This document shows positions 1 through 6,052 of a DNA stretch of 6,455 bases, piece by piece. The notes beneath the pieces are model-generated. The model worked only from the letters and a program-made list of their open reading frames with translations, ran no database searches and was not told the origin of the DNA. Made by a program: the position numbers and the translations under genes. Numbering within the stretch: the stretch's first letter is position 1; each line of letters opens with the position of its first letter. This DNA comes from Bacteroidales bacterium (GTDB lineage: Bacteria; Bacteroidota; Bacteroidia; Bacteroidales; UBA10428): assembly GCA_016938095.1 (NCBI GenBank), contig JAFGVG010000293.1, positions 1-6,455 on the forward strand. Direction: 5' to 3'.

Positions 1-863
1 TAGCCCTTGCGGCCCGGGTGGCGGATAGCACGGTGGATTATTTTATTGCACCTGAAACCTCTATTAACAATAAAATCTGGCTCGACACGCTTGAACAGGT
101 GCCTGATATAATCATGATCAGGAGTTTTTTGAATGATTATCCCGGGGCAGCTTATATCCCTGGAATTCAGTGCTACAAATCGTATGGGCCGGGAGATAAA
201 GTACCCTCGAATGCCCGCCTGATGCCGGGCACCAATATGATGTACGCGGCTTTTAACGCTGCAATTCAGATCGATTCCACGCCCTGTATTCCGGTGTACT
301 TCAAGTCGAAACTGGTGGTAGGTGTTGAAACCATGCCCTATGCCAAATACCTGAAATTTCTCGAAAAGCTGACCGTCAAACTGGGTGGTACATTCCGGGG
401 GTGGGGTATACAGGAGGACCGCGAAGTGTTCTATGATGCAGAGGATTCCACAGGTGTAAGCCCGATTATCTGCTACGAATCGGTTTATGGTGAATTTGTC
501 ACAGGCTATGTTAAAAATGGAGCCAACCTGTTATTTGTGGTAACCAACGATGGCTGGTGGGGTGATACGCCCGGTTATCGTCAGCACAATGCTTTCTCGA
601 GTCTGCGTGCCATTGAAACGCGCCGTAGCATTGCCCGTTCTGCCAATACGGGAATATCCTCGCTGATAAACCAGCGGGGCGAAGCGACAGATCAGCTGGG
701 ATGGTGGCAACCCGGAACGGTAAAAGGCGTTTTAAATGCCAACGACTACCTTACCTGGTACGTAAGAAACGGCGATTATATAGGACGTGCCGCAATGTTT
801 TTTTCGCTGCTCATGGTGTTGCTATACCTGATCACTGCGTTGATGGCCATAAGAAAGAAGTAG
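1..863 (+). CDS. lnt: Apolipoprotein N-acyltransferase, C-terminal part (5' truncated by window edge)
   Basis: Lnt is an inner-membrane enzyme that adds the third acyl chain to the N-terminal cysteine of lipoproteins, using a phospholipid donor. What is visible is the periplasmic nitrilase-fold domain and the last membrane helix. The frame is open to the left edge (first full codon at 3, reading ALAARVADST), so the GTG at 18 is probably internal and the real start lies outside. Counting from that GTG, the Glu-Lys-Cys catalytic set of the family is present: E13 in APET, K96 in YFKSKL and C152 in IICYE. E104 matches the second conserved glutamate. The segment TNDGWWGDTPGYRQH and the following RAIETRR..ARSANTG block are also typical. 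A hydrophobic helix (about 258-277) ends in a basic tail, IRKK. The N-terminal membrane helices are outside the window. The gene converges on the large sensor gene downstream. Confidence 0.95.
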   Translation, partial: ALAARVADSTVDYFIAPETSINNKIWLDTLEQVPDIIMIRSFLNDYPGAAYIPGIQCYKSYGPGDKVPSNARLMPGTNMMYAAFNAAIQIDSTPCIPVYFKSKLVVGVETMPYAKYLKFLEKLTVKLGGTFRGWGIQEDREVFYDAEDSTGVSPIICYESVYGEFVTGYVKNGANLLFVVTNDGWWGDTPGYRQHNAFSSLRAIETRRSIARSANTGISSLINQRGEATDQLGWWQPGTVKGVLNANDYLTWYVRNGDYIGRAAMFFSLLMVLLYLITALMAIRKK

Positions 864-891
864 CGTTTTGTTGAACGCCTGATAGTGGTTG

Positions 892-948
892 ATAGGGTGT
901 TAAATAATGAAGGAATGAAAAAATGAAGGAATGAAGGAATAGGGTGTT
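892..948. repeat. 10-bp direct repeat flanking the first octamer array
   Basis: ATAGGGTGTT occurs at 892-901 and again at 939-948, on either side of the ATGAAGGA array. After each copy the sequence remains similar (TAAAT against TGAAC; the 10-mer plus A at the next-but-one position). A shorter GTTGAAC also occurs at 870-876 and 945-951. This is seen directly. Whether it is a duplication scar or chance within low-complexity DNA cannot be decided here. Confidence 0.6.
907..940. repeat. Octamer tandem repeat, ATGAAGGA x4
   Basis: Four consecutive 8-bp units start at 907, 915, 923 and 931, followed by a partial AT. Units 1, 3 and 4 are ATGAAGGA; unit 2 is ATGAAAAA. It lies 43 bp after the lnt stop codon. 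No reading frame continues through it as part of a recognisable gene. Its sequence is close to the reverse complement of the array at 1052-1091. Confidence 0.9.
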
Positions 949-992
949 GAACCTACCTGCTCAAAACTCAAACTCTTGCTGATTTCTGCCAA

Positions 993-1008
993 TGGTCTTC
1001 TGGTCTTC
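993..1008. repeat. Octamer tandem duplication, TGGTCTTC x2
   Basis: Two perfect adjacent copies of TGGTCTTC (993-1000 and 1001-1008), followed by T. The unit is unrelated to the flanking arrays but has the same 8-bp period. Two copies alone could arise by chance; the setting among three other 8-bp arrays makes it notable. Confidence 0.75.
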
Positions 1009-1010
1009 TA

Positions 1011-1038
1011 AGTCATGCAGTCATGCAGTCTTGCAGTC
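1011..1038. repeat. Octamer tandem repeat, AGTCATGC x3.5
   Basis: Units at 1011-1018 and 1019-1026 are AGTCATGC, the unit at 1027-1034 is AGTCTTGC, and AGTC at 1035-1038 starts a fourth. This is the third distinct 8-bp repeat in the same spacer. No coding function or hairpin was recognised. Confidence 0.9.
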
Positions 1039-1051
1039 AGTATATTTATTA

Positions 1052-1091
1052 TTTCATTATTTCATTCTTTCATTCTTTCATTCTTTCATTC
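1052..1091. repeat. Octamer tandem repeat, TTTCATTC x5, overlapping the sensor stop codon
   Basis: Five 8-bp units start at 1052, 1060, 1068, 1076 and 1084. The first is TTTCATTA and the other four are perfect TTTCATTC. On the minus strand the unit reads GAATGAAA. The last units overlap the 3' end of the sensor gene: its final codons (Met-Lys-Glu) and TGA stop (1078-1080) are repeat sequence. The unit pairs with the ATGAAGGA array at 907-940, with one G-U pair per unit in plus-strand RNA. Confidence 0.92.
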
Positions 1092-4000
1092 CTTTAAGCT
1101 TCTTTATCTCCTGCTGAAGTTCTTCAACGAGCGCGTTTTTGGCACTTAACTGATTCACCAGGTCCTGTTCACGCCTTTGTGATTCTTCCTGGGTGGCCAT
1201 CAACTCTTCCAGGTTTTGTCGCATTTCCTCTTCCTGTGCCCTTAATTCCTCTGATTGGGCATTGTTTTGTTCAATCATCTGGGCAGCTTTATCACTTGAT
1301 TTGATAATGGTGATAATGGAAGCGAGCGATTCGGCGACTTTTTCAACAAAGCCGATATAGTTTTGCGGAAGTTTTTCAAGGGAAGCGATTTCAATTACAC
1401 CTTCACAGACATTGTCCTGTATTATGGGGACAAAAATGGCATGATGCAGGGAAATTTTACCCAGACCCGAACTCAGCACAATATAGCCTTCCGGGATGTT
1501 GTCCATTATTATGGTCCGCTTTTCTATGTGGCAGGTTCCAATATTTCCCTCTCCCGGATCAAAAGTATAATGAATGTCTTTATCTGTGCTCAGACTGAAA
1601 TGGCCCGATGCCCGGAGCACCGGATGCATTTCATCGGAATCGTCCAGTATGAATATGCCCCCTGCTGAGGCGCCTATATATCTTACCAATTCTGAAATAA
1701 CGGAATTATTGAGTTCTTCGGTATTGCGCCGTTTTTTTGCAATGATGTCGCTTATGCGTGTAATACCCTCGTTAAGGAAGCGAATGTCTTTTTCTTCCTC
1801 GTCCCTGCGTTTAATTTCCTGCTCATGCTCTTCCACTTTTTTGGTTTTCTGTTGCAGTTCATCCTGCGCTTCCCTGATTTTTTGCTCCAGTACCTGCTTG
1901 TCGTGTACTGCCTGTTTTTCGCGTTGCCTGATATAATAAACAATGAGCGCGATGATGGTTACAATGTAGAGCACATTGGCCAGCCAGGTGCGGTACCAAG
2001 GTGGGCGGACGCGGATCACCAGTTTCCTTGGATTTTCATTCCAAACCCCATCGCTGTTTGAACCTTTCAGCAGGAAGGTATACCTGCCTGCATCGAGATT
2101 GGTATAGGTAGCTGAACGCTTATTCCCTGCATTTATCCAATTCTCGTCAAAACCTTCAAGCTTATACATGTATTGGTTCTTGAGCGGGGCGTTGTAATCG
2201 AGCGAAGCAAAATCGAGGGTGATCACAGATTGTTTGTGATTGAGTTTCAGATGACCGGTATAATTAATACTCTTTTTAAGGGAAGAGCCTTTGGCGCCGG
2301 GAACAACAGACTTGTCAAGTATTCTGAGATCGGTGAAAACAACGGAAGGCAAGACAGAACTGTTCCTTATGCTGTCGGGATGAAAAACAGTAATTCCGTT
2401 TACGCCGCCAAAGAGCATGCGACCGTCACGTAATAATACCTGCGAATTAAATTTGAACTCACTGCCCTGAATACCCTGGGATTTATCAAATATCTGTACG
2501 TTGCCGGTTTGCGTGTCGAATTTCATCAATCCTCTTGTGGAGCTTATCCACAAATTGTCCTGGTTGTCTTTGAGTAAGCCCATCAAAGCATTCGACGATA
2601 AACCATCTCGTTGGCTGAATACTTTAAAGGAATCTGTTTTCAGGTCAAAGCGGTTTAGTCCGCCTCCATTTGTGGCTATCCATACGTAGTTTTTCGTAAA
2701 AACAATGGCTTTAACATCATTATCGGACAAGGAATTGGCATTATTGACATCGTAGTGGAAATTCGAAATGGTTTTTTCTTCCGGGTCGTAAATACAAAAA
2801 CCGTTGTTTTCGGTGGCAAACCATATTGTTCCATCCGGTGCTTCGGTAATGTTGGTAATATTGCTTGAACAACTCGGCAATTCAGGGTGGTTCATCCCAT
2901 GGTTATCAATGGCGTATGTTATCGGGTCGAAAAGAAAAAAACCCTGGCGGTAGTCCGAAATCCAGTATAGGTTTTGGCTGTCGTGTAAAACACTCCATAC
3001 ATGGTCGCTTGCCATTCCGGAGGTTGAGTTAAACGACCTGATCACCTTCCGGCTTTCGGGATCAAAAACCATCAGTCCACCGGCGTAAGTTCCCAGCAAG
3101 AGATTTCCATTGGGATCTTCATTGATGGCAAGGATTACGTTGGAAGTAAGTGATCCGGGAACGCCTGGTTGAGCAAGTATATGGTCAAAAGATTTATTGG
3201 CTTCATTGAACAAACTTAAGCCACCGCCATCCTGTCCGATCCAGATCCTGCCTTTTGAATCTTCGAAAATGGCCGAAACAATTTCTTTATTAATCGAAGC
3301 CGGATCAAGCGGATTATGACTATAGGATATAAACTTCTCCTTGTTTTTCTTCCAAACGCTCACTCCCGCGCCAAAATGTCCCACCCAGATGTTTTTATCG
3401 CGGTCCTGGAACAAACAGATCACCGCGTTGTTGGCAATACTGCCCCTGTTTTTGCTGTTTGCTTCAAGGTATTGCATTGCTCCCGTTAACGGGTTAAATA
3501 CGTTGATACCACCTCCATCTGTGCCAATCCATACTTCATCGGGGCCAACTATAAGTACCTGGCTACGGATACTGGCATTATTAAGGGCACCATCGGCCTT
3601 ATCAATGAATCTGACATTTCCTGTTTTGGGATCCAGTATATGCAGGCCAGAGAATTCCGAAGTAATATACAGAAATCCCTGGTGGTCTTCCTGGATAAAT
3701 TTATGGCTGTTTTTGCCATGATACGCTACGCGATAGTTTATTTCCCTGAATGTATCGTTTTGGCGGTCGTATTCATAAATTACATCATTGTCGGGTGCAA
3801 CAAACAGGCGGTTATCGTGCGAAAGCAGGGTCATCCGCACTGTTGTAAACCCTGGAGAACCGGGGTTACCGGGATCGTTCCGGTAGGTTTTGAAGCGTTT
3901 TGTTTTCGGAAAATAACGGATTAGTCCTCCCTGGGCCGAGAACCACAGGGTGCTGTCGGCATCCACGGTAATATGCTGAATTCTATCGCCATGATAGGCA

Positions 4001-4377
4001 TCGGGATTATTCGGATCGACCGGAATCCTGATCATCTGATCTGTAACCGGATCGTAGCAGTTAATACCCCCCCCTGATCCAATCCATATTTTTCCTTCCT
4101 TGTCTTCTACAATCCAGTTAACATAATTGGCAGTCAAACTATTGGGGTCTTTTTTGTCGTTTCTGAACGCGGTGAATTGCAGGCCGTCATACCGGTTTAA
4201 TCCATCGTGTGTGGCAAACCATATAAATCCCTGGCTGTCCTGCATGATACATTCGACAATACCCTGGGCCAAACCATCCTCTACCGTCAGGTTTTCGAAC
4301 CTGATCTTTGACAAATCTGCTGCAAAAGCTGTTGCCAGGGAAAGGATTAAGGCGGGCAGAAACATCACTTTTTTCAT
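1078..4377 (-). CDS. Two-component-regulator propeller / Y_Y_Y membrane sensor with GAF-like domain, no output domain
   Basis: This 1099-residue protein is a single-pass membrane sensor. Residues 1-20 form a signal peptide (MKK, hydrophobic core, AFA-A). About 14 Reg_prop-like blades follow (about 30-667), enough for two seven-bladed propellers; clear ones are IWIGSGGGINCYD near 97, VWIGTDGGGINVFN near 282, IWIGQDGGGLSLFN near 378 and VWIATNGGGLNRFD near 565. Next come a Y_Y_Y domain (about 722-790, with YKLEGFDENW), a membrane helix (about 799-816), a charged coiled coil (about 818-870), a GAF-like domain (about 890-1022) and a Gln/Glu-rich coiled coil (about 1033-1097). In the family, propellers and Y_Y_Y lie in the periplasm and sense ligands, often glycans. 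I see no HisKA, HATPase, receiver, HTH or cyclase domain, so how it signals is unknown. An in-frame TGA at 4396-4398 leaves the ATG at 4377 as the first possible start. The stop codon lies in an octamer array. Confidence 0.9.
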   Translation of the reverse strand: MKKVMFLPALILSLATAFAADLSKIRFENLTVEDGLAQGIVECIMQDSQGFIWFATHDGLNRYDGLQFTAFRNDKKDPNSLTANYVNWIVEDKEGKIWIGSGGGINCYDPVTDQMIRIPVDPNNPDAYHGDRIQHITVDADSTLWFSAQGGLIRYFPKTKRFKTYRNDPGNPGSPGFTTVRMTLLSHDNRLFVAPDNDVIYEYDRQNDTFREINYRVAYHGKNSHKFIQEDHQGFLYITSEFSGLHILDPKTGNVRFIDKADGALNNASIRSQVLIVGPDEVWIGTDGGGINVFNPLTGAMQYLEANSKNRGSIANNAVICLFQDRDKNIWVGHFGAGVSVWKKNKEKFISYSHNPLDPASINKEIVSAIFEDSKGRIWIGQDGGGLSLFNEANKSFDHILAQPGVPGSLTSNVILAINEDPNGNLLLGTYAGGLMVFDPESRKVIRSFNSTSGMASDHVWSVLHDSQNLYWISDYRQGFFLFDPITYAIDNHGMNHPELPSCSSNITNITEAPDGTIWFATENNGFCIYDPEEKTISNFHYDVNNANSLSDNDVKAIVFTKNYVWIATNGGGLNRFDLKTDSFKVFSQRDGLSSNALMGLLKDNQDNLWISSTRGLMKFDTQTGNVQIFDKSQGIQGSEFKFNSQVLLRDGRMLFGGVNGITVFHPDSIRNSSVLPSVVFTDLRILDKSVVPGAKGSSLKKSINYTGHLKLNHKQSVITLDFASLDYNAPLKNQYMYKLEGFDENWINAGNKRSATYTNLDAGRYTFLLKGSNSDGVWNENPRKLVIRVRPPWYRTWLANVLYIVTIIALIVYYIRQREKQAVHDKQVLEQKIREAQDELQQKTKKVEEHEQEIKRRDEEEKDIRFLNEGITRISDIIAKKRRNTEELNNSVISELVRYIGASAGGIFILDDSDEMHPVLRASGHFSLSTDKDIHYTFDPGEGNIGTCHIEKRTIIMDNIPEGYIVLSSGLGKISLHHAIFVPIIQDNVCEGVIEIASLEKLPQNYIGFVEKVAESLASIITIIKSSDKAAQMIEQNNAQSEELRAQEEEMRQNLEELMATQEESQRREQDLVNQLSAKNALVEELQQEIKKLKGMKE

Positions 4378-4401
4378 CTCTGCGAATTTAAGGGATCAAT
4401 T

Positions 4402-4409
4402 TAAATATA
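4402..4409 (-). promoter_or_regulatory. Possible Bacteroidota -7 promoter element for the sensor gene
   Basis: On the minus strand this reads TATATTTA, matching five of the six fixed positions of the Bacteroidota -7 consensus TAnnTTTG. It lies 24 bp upstream of the sensor ATG, so the leader would be only about 20 nt. I found no TTTG-type -33 box at the expected spacing, so this is a weak call. A separate promoter is plausible because of the 150-bp gap after xseB. Confidence 0.25.
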
Positions 4410-4412
4410 CTG

Positions 4413-4431
4413 AAAAACCCCTTAAAAGGTT
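4413..4431 (-). terminator. Weak terminator-like hairpin after xseB
   Basis: On the minus strand AACCTT, a TTAA loop and GGGGTT (4431 down to 4416) can fold with four Watson-Crick pairs and two G-U pairs, followed by TTT. It is 97 bp past the xseB stop and just upstream of the possible sensor promoter. The stem is short and the U tract poor, so termination here is an inference only. Confidence 0.3.
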
Positions 4432-4527
4432 ATGATTTTTTGCAGGATGCTTGTTTTCTTTACAACGTATTTCAACTGTTGATACAGAAAAATTTACCAA
4501 ACCTGCGAATGTTGTATATCAACTTAT

Positions 4528-4737
4528 TCATGCTTCGGAATTATCCATTTCTTTCAACACTTTTTCAATTTCTTTTTCGGTGTTGAACAGCTTGGTTTTG
4601 CATAGTTTCAGTAATTCTCCGGCTTGTTTTACTTTTAGGGCAAGTTCATCTACGTCAAGCTCTCCGGTTTCGATCTGATGCATTATTTCGTCTATGGCTG
4701 CGATGGCTTCGGAATAAGTCAGGTTTGTTTTGCTCAT
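4528..4737 (-). CDS. xseB: Exodeoxyribonuclease VII small subunit
   Basis: XseB is the small helical subunit of exonuclease VII, a cytoplasmic nuclease that degrades single-stranded DNA to oligonucleotides; several copies bind the XseA coiled coil. The 69-residue product has the family pattern: LTYSEAIAAIDEIMHQIETGELDVDEL (residues 6-32), then KQAGELLKLCKTKLFNTEKEIEKVL, corresponding to the usual E-I--LE-GEL-L-- and G--L---C---L--AE motifs. Its length is in the normal range for the family. The ATG at 4737 is 10 bp beyond the xseA stop, so the pair is very likely co-translated from one mRNA. It ends with TGA at 4528-4530, followed by a 150-bp spacer. Confidence 0.95.
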   Translation of the reverse strand: MSKTNLTYSEAIAAIDEIMHQIETGELDVDELALKVKQAGELLKLCKTKLFNTEKEIEKVLKEMDNSEA

Positions 4738-4747
4738 ATGGTTTGAA

Positions 4748-6049
4748 TTAGATGGTTTTGCTCTTTATAAATCCTTCCGCAAGTCTGGTTTCAATAGGTT
4801 CACCGGAAGCAATGTCAATGGAATTTTTCAGCGCTTTACCCTGGTAATAAGTAATGGAATAACCCCTCTTCAAAATGGTAAAGGGATCGAGGTAATTGCA
4901 TTTCTCTTCCAGCAGCCGGATCTTATGTTGCCGTTGGCTCAGGTTTTCCCTGACCTGGGTTTGCAGGCGGACAGCCTTGGAGGTTAACAAGGTTGATTGC
5001 CGGAGCACTAGATGTTTCACTGAGCCTGCCATGCCGCTCTGCATTAAACGGAGTTGACCTGAAGCATCATTTAGCATTTCCCGTGCAGCAGGTTTTAACT
5101 GAAGCGTGAACCTGCTAAGTCTTTCTTTTTCGTGTGATACCTTTTCGGTAACAGCATCGATCAAATTATCTGAAAGTTCATTGATTTTTTCATCGGCAAG
5201 CTGAAACCGGCTGATGAGGAATTCCGCCACAGCGGTGGGTGTTTTGAGCCTGGTATGCGCAACAAGGTCGGCGATGGTTTCATCCTGTTCATGTCCGATG
5301 CCGGTTAACACGGGCAGGGGAAACTGGCACAGATGCGATGCGAGCCAGTAACTGTTAAAACAATTGAGGTCTGACTGGGAGCCACCTCCCCTGATCAGCA
5401 CTACCACATCAAAAAAGTCGTCATAGCGGTATATGCTGTCAAGTGCTTCAATGATGGATGCTTCGGCCTCCTTTCCCTGCATAGCGGCGGGGAAAAGCCT
5501 GAGATAGAACTTGTAGCCGAAAGGATTCCGGGTAAGCTGATCATGAAAATCGCCATAGCCGGCTGCAGTTACCGAGGATATTACGGCAATTTTTCTGGGA
5601 AGTTCAGGCAGGTGAAGGCCTTTGTTCATTTCAAACACGCCGTCTGCCTTAAGCCGCCTGATGATTTCCTGTTTCTGCCGGGCCAGTTCGCCCAGGGTAA
5701 AGCTGGGTTCAATATCGGTTATATTTAGGCTAAAGCCGTACAATTCGTGGAATTCGGCAGAAACTTTTAGCATTACTTTCATTCCGGCAACCAGCGTGGC
5801 ATTGGTGGTGGTTTCGAAATAGGGTTTCAGCATGCGGAATACTGACGACCATATGGTAGCCCTGGCTTTGGCCCTGATGGATATGCCATCGTCATCTTTT
5901 TCAATCAGTTCGAGGTAACAATGTCCGCTATAGTTAACCTTAAGTTCCCCTATTTCCGCCACAATCCACCATGCCGGTGGTGCATTGTTCTTCAGAACAG
6001 TCTTAACTTGTCCGAGAACCTCATATAGCGTTAAGGCTTTGATATCCAT
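4748..6049 (-). CDS. xseA: Exodeoxyribonuclease VII large subunit
   Basis: XseA is the catalytic subunit of exonuclease VII, which acts on single-stranded DNA in repair in the cytoplasm. The 433-residue product is full length for the family. Residues about 1-115 form the N-terminal OB-fold (LYEVLGQVKTVL, then WWIVAEIGELKVNYSGHCYLEL). The catalytic domain begins near PRKIAVISSVTAAGYGDF. Its conserved residues are present: D167 in GDF, R220 in the RGGGSQSDL motif, H253 in GIGHE and D256. Their spacing (R to H 33, H to D 3) agrees with the residues I recall as essential in the E. coli enzyme. A long helical region (about 283-385) should be the XseB-binding coiled coil, and the C terminus carries the family signature LDPFTILKRGYSIT. 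The ATG at 6049 lies 3 bp after the stop of the upstream protease gene and in the same frame (TAA GTA ATG), which suggests translational coupling. Confidence 0.97.
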   Translation of the reverse strand: MDIKALTLYEVLGQVKTVLKNNAPPAWWIVAEIGELKVNYSGHCYLELIEKDDDGISIRAKARATIWSSVFRMLKPYFETTTNATLVAGMKVMLKVSAEFHELYGFSLNITDIEPSFTLGELARQKQEIIRRLKADGVFEMNKGLHLPELPRKIAVISSVTAAGYGDFHDQLTRNPFGYKFYLRLFPAAMQGKEAEASIIEALDSIYRYDDFFDVVVLIRGGGSQSDLNCFNSYWLASHLCQFPLPVLTGIGHEQDETIADLVAHTRLKTPTAVAEFLISRFQLADEKINELSDNLIDAVTEKVSHEKERLSRFTLQLKPAAREMLNDASGQLRLMQSGMAGSVKHLVLRQSTLLTSKAVRLQTQVRENLSQRQHKIRLLEEKCNYLDPFTILKRGYSITYYQGKALKNSIDIASGEPIETRLAEGFIKSKTI

Positions 6050-6052
6050 TAC

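Noticed and set aside
18..20. GTG at 18 as the true start of the first gene.
   Set aside because: The frame is open upstream to the edge and the residues before it (ALAAR) fit Lnt. The protein also lacks its N-terminal membrane helices, so it is cut by the window.
303..338. The lnt motif reads KSKLVVGVETMP rather than the HLVPFGE form seen in Proteobacteria, which could suggest an altered enzyme.
   Set aside because: The lysine and the glutamate of the motif are kept, and as I recall this form is usual in Bacteroidota Lnt.
907..1091. A CRISPR-like array.
   Set aside because: The units are only 8 bp and directly adjacent, with no spacers, and no cas gene is present.
1363..1936. Open frames on the plus strand inside the sensor gene (about 1363-1668 and 1574-1936).
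   Set aside because: They lie antisense to a gene with clear domains. Their translations are low-complexity (Ser/Cys-rich) shadows of the coiled coil and GAF codons.
3341..3924. Overlapping plus-strand frames opposite the propeller region.
   Set aside because: No recognisable domain and no ribosome-binding or promoter signal; the opposite strand is strongly explained by propeller repeats.
4127..4435. A plus-strand frame that runs out of the sensor gene into the spacer at 4378-4435.
   Set aside because: Almost all of it is antisense to the sensor signal peptide and first blades. The product looks like no protein I know.
4498..4501. TTTG on the minus strand as a -33 promoter box for the sensor gene.
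   Set aside because: No -7 element lies at the usual 19-21 bp spacing, and the TATATTTA element is far too distant from it.
4451..4987. Plus-strand frames opposite xseB and the end of xseA.
   Set aside because: They are antisense to two confidently identified genes, with Ser/Phe-rich low-complexity products.
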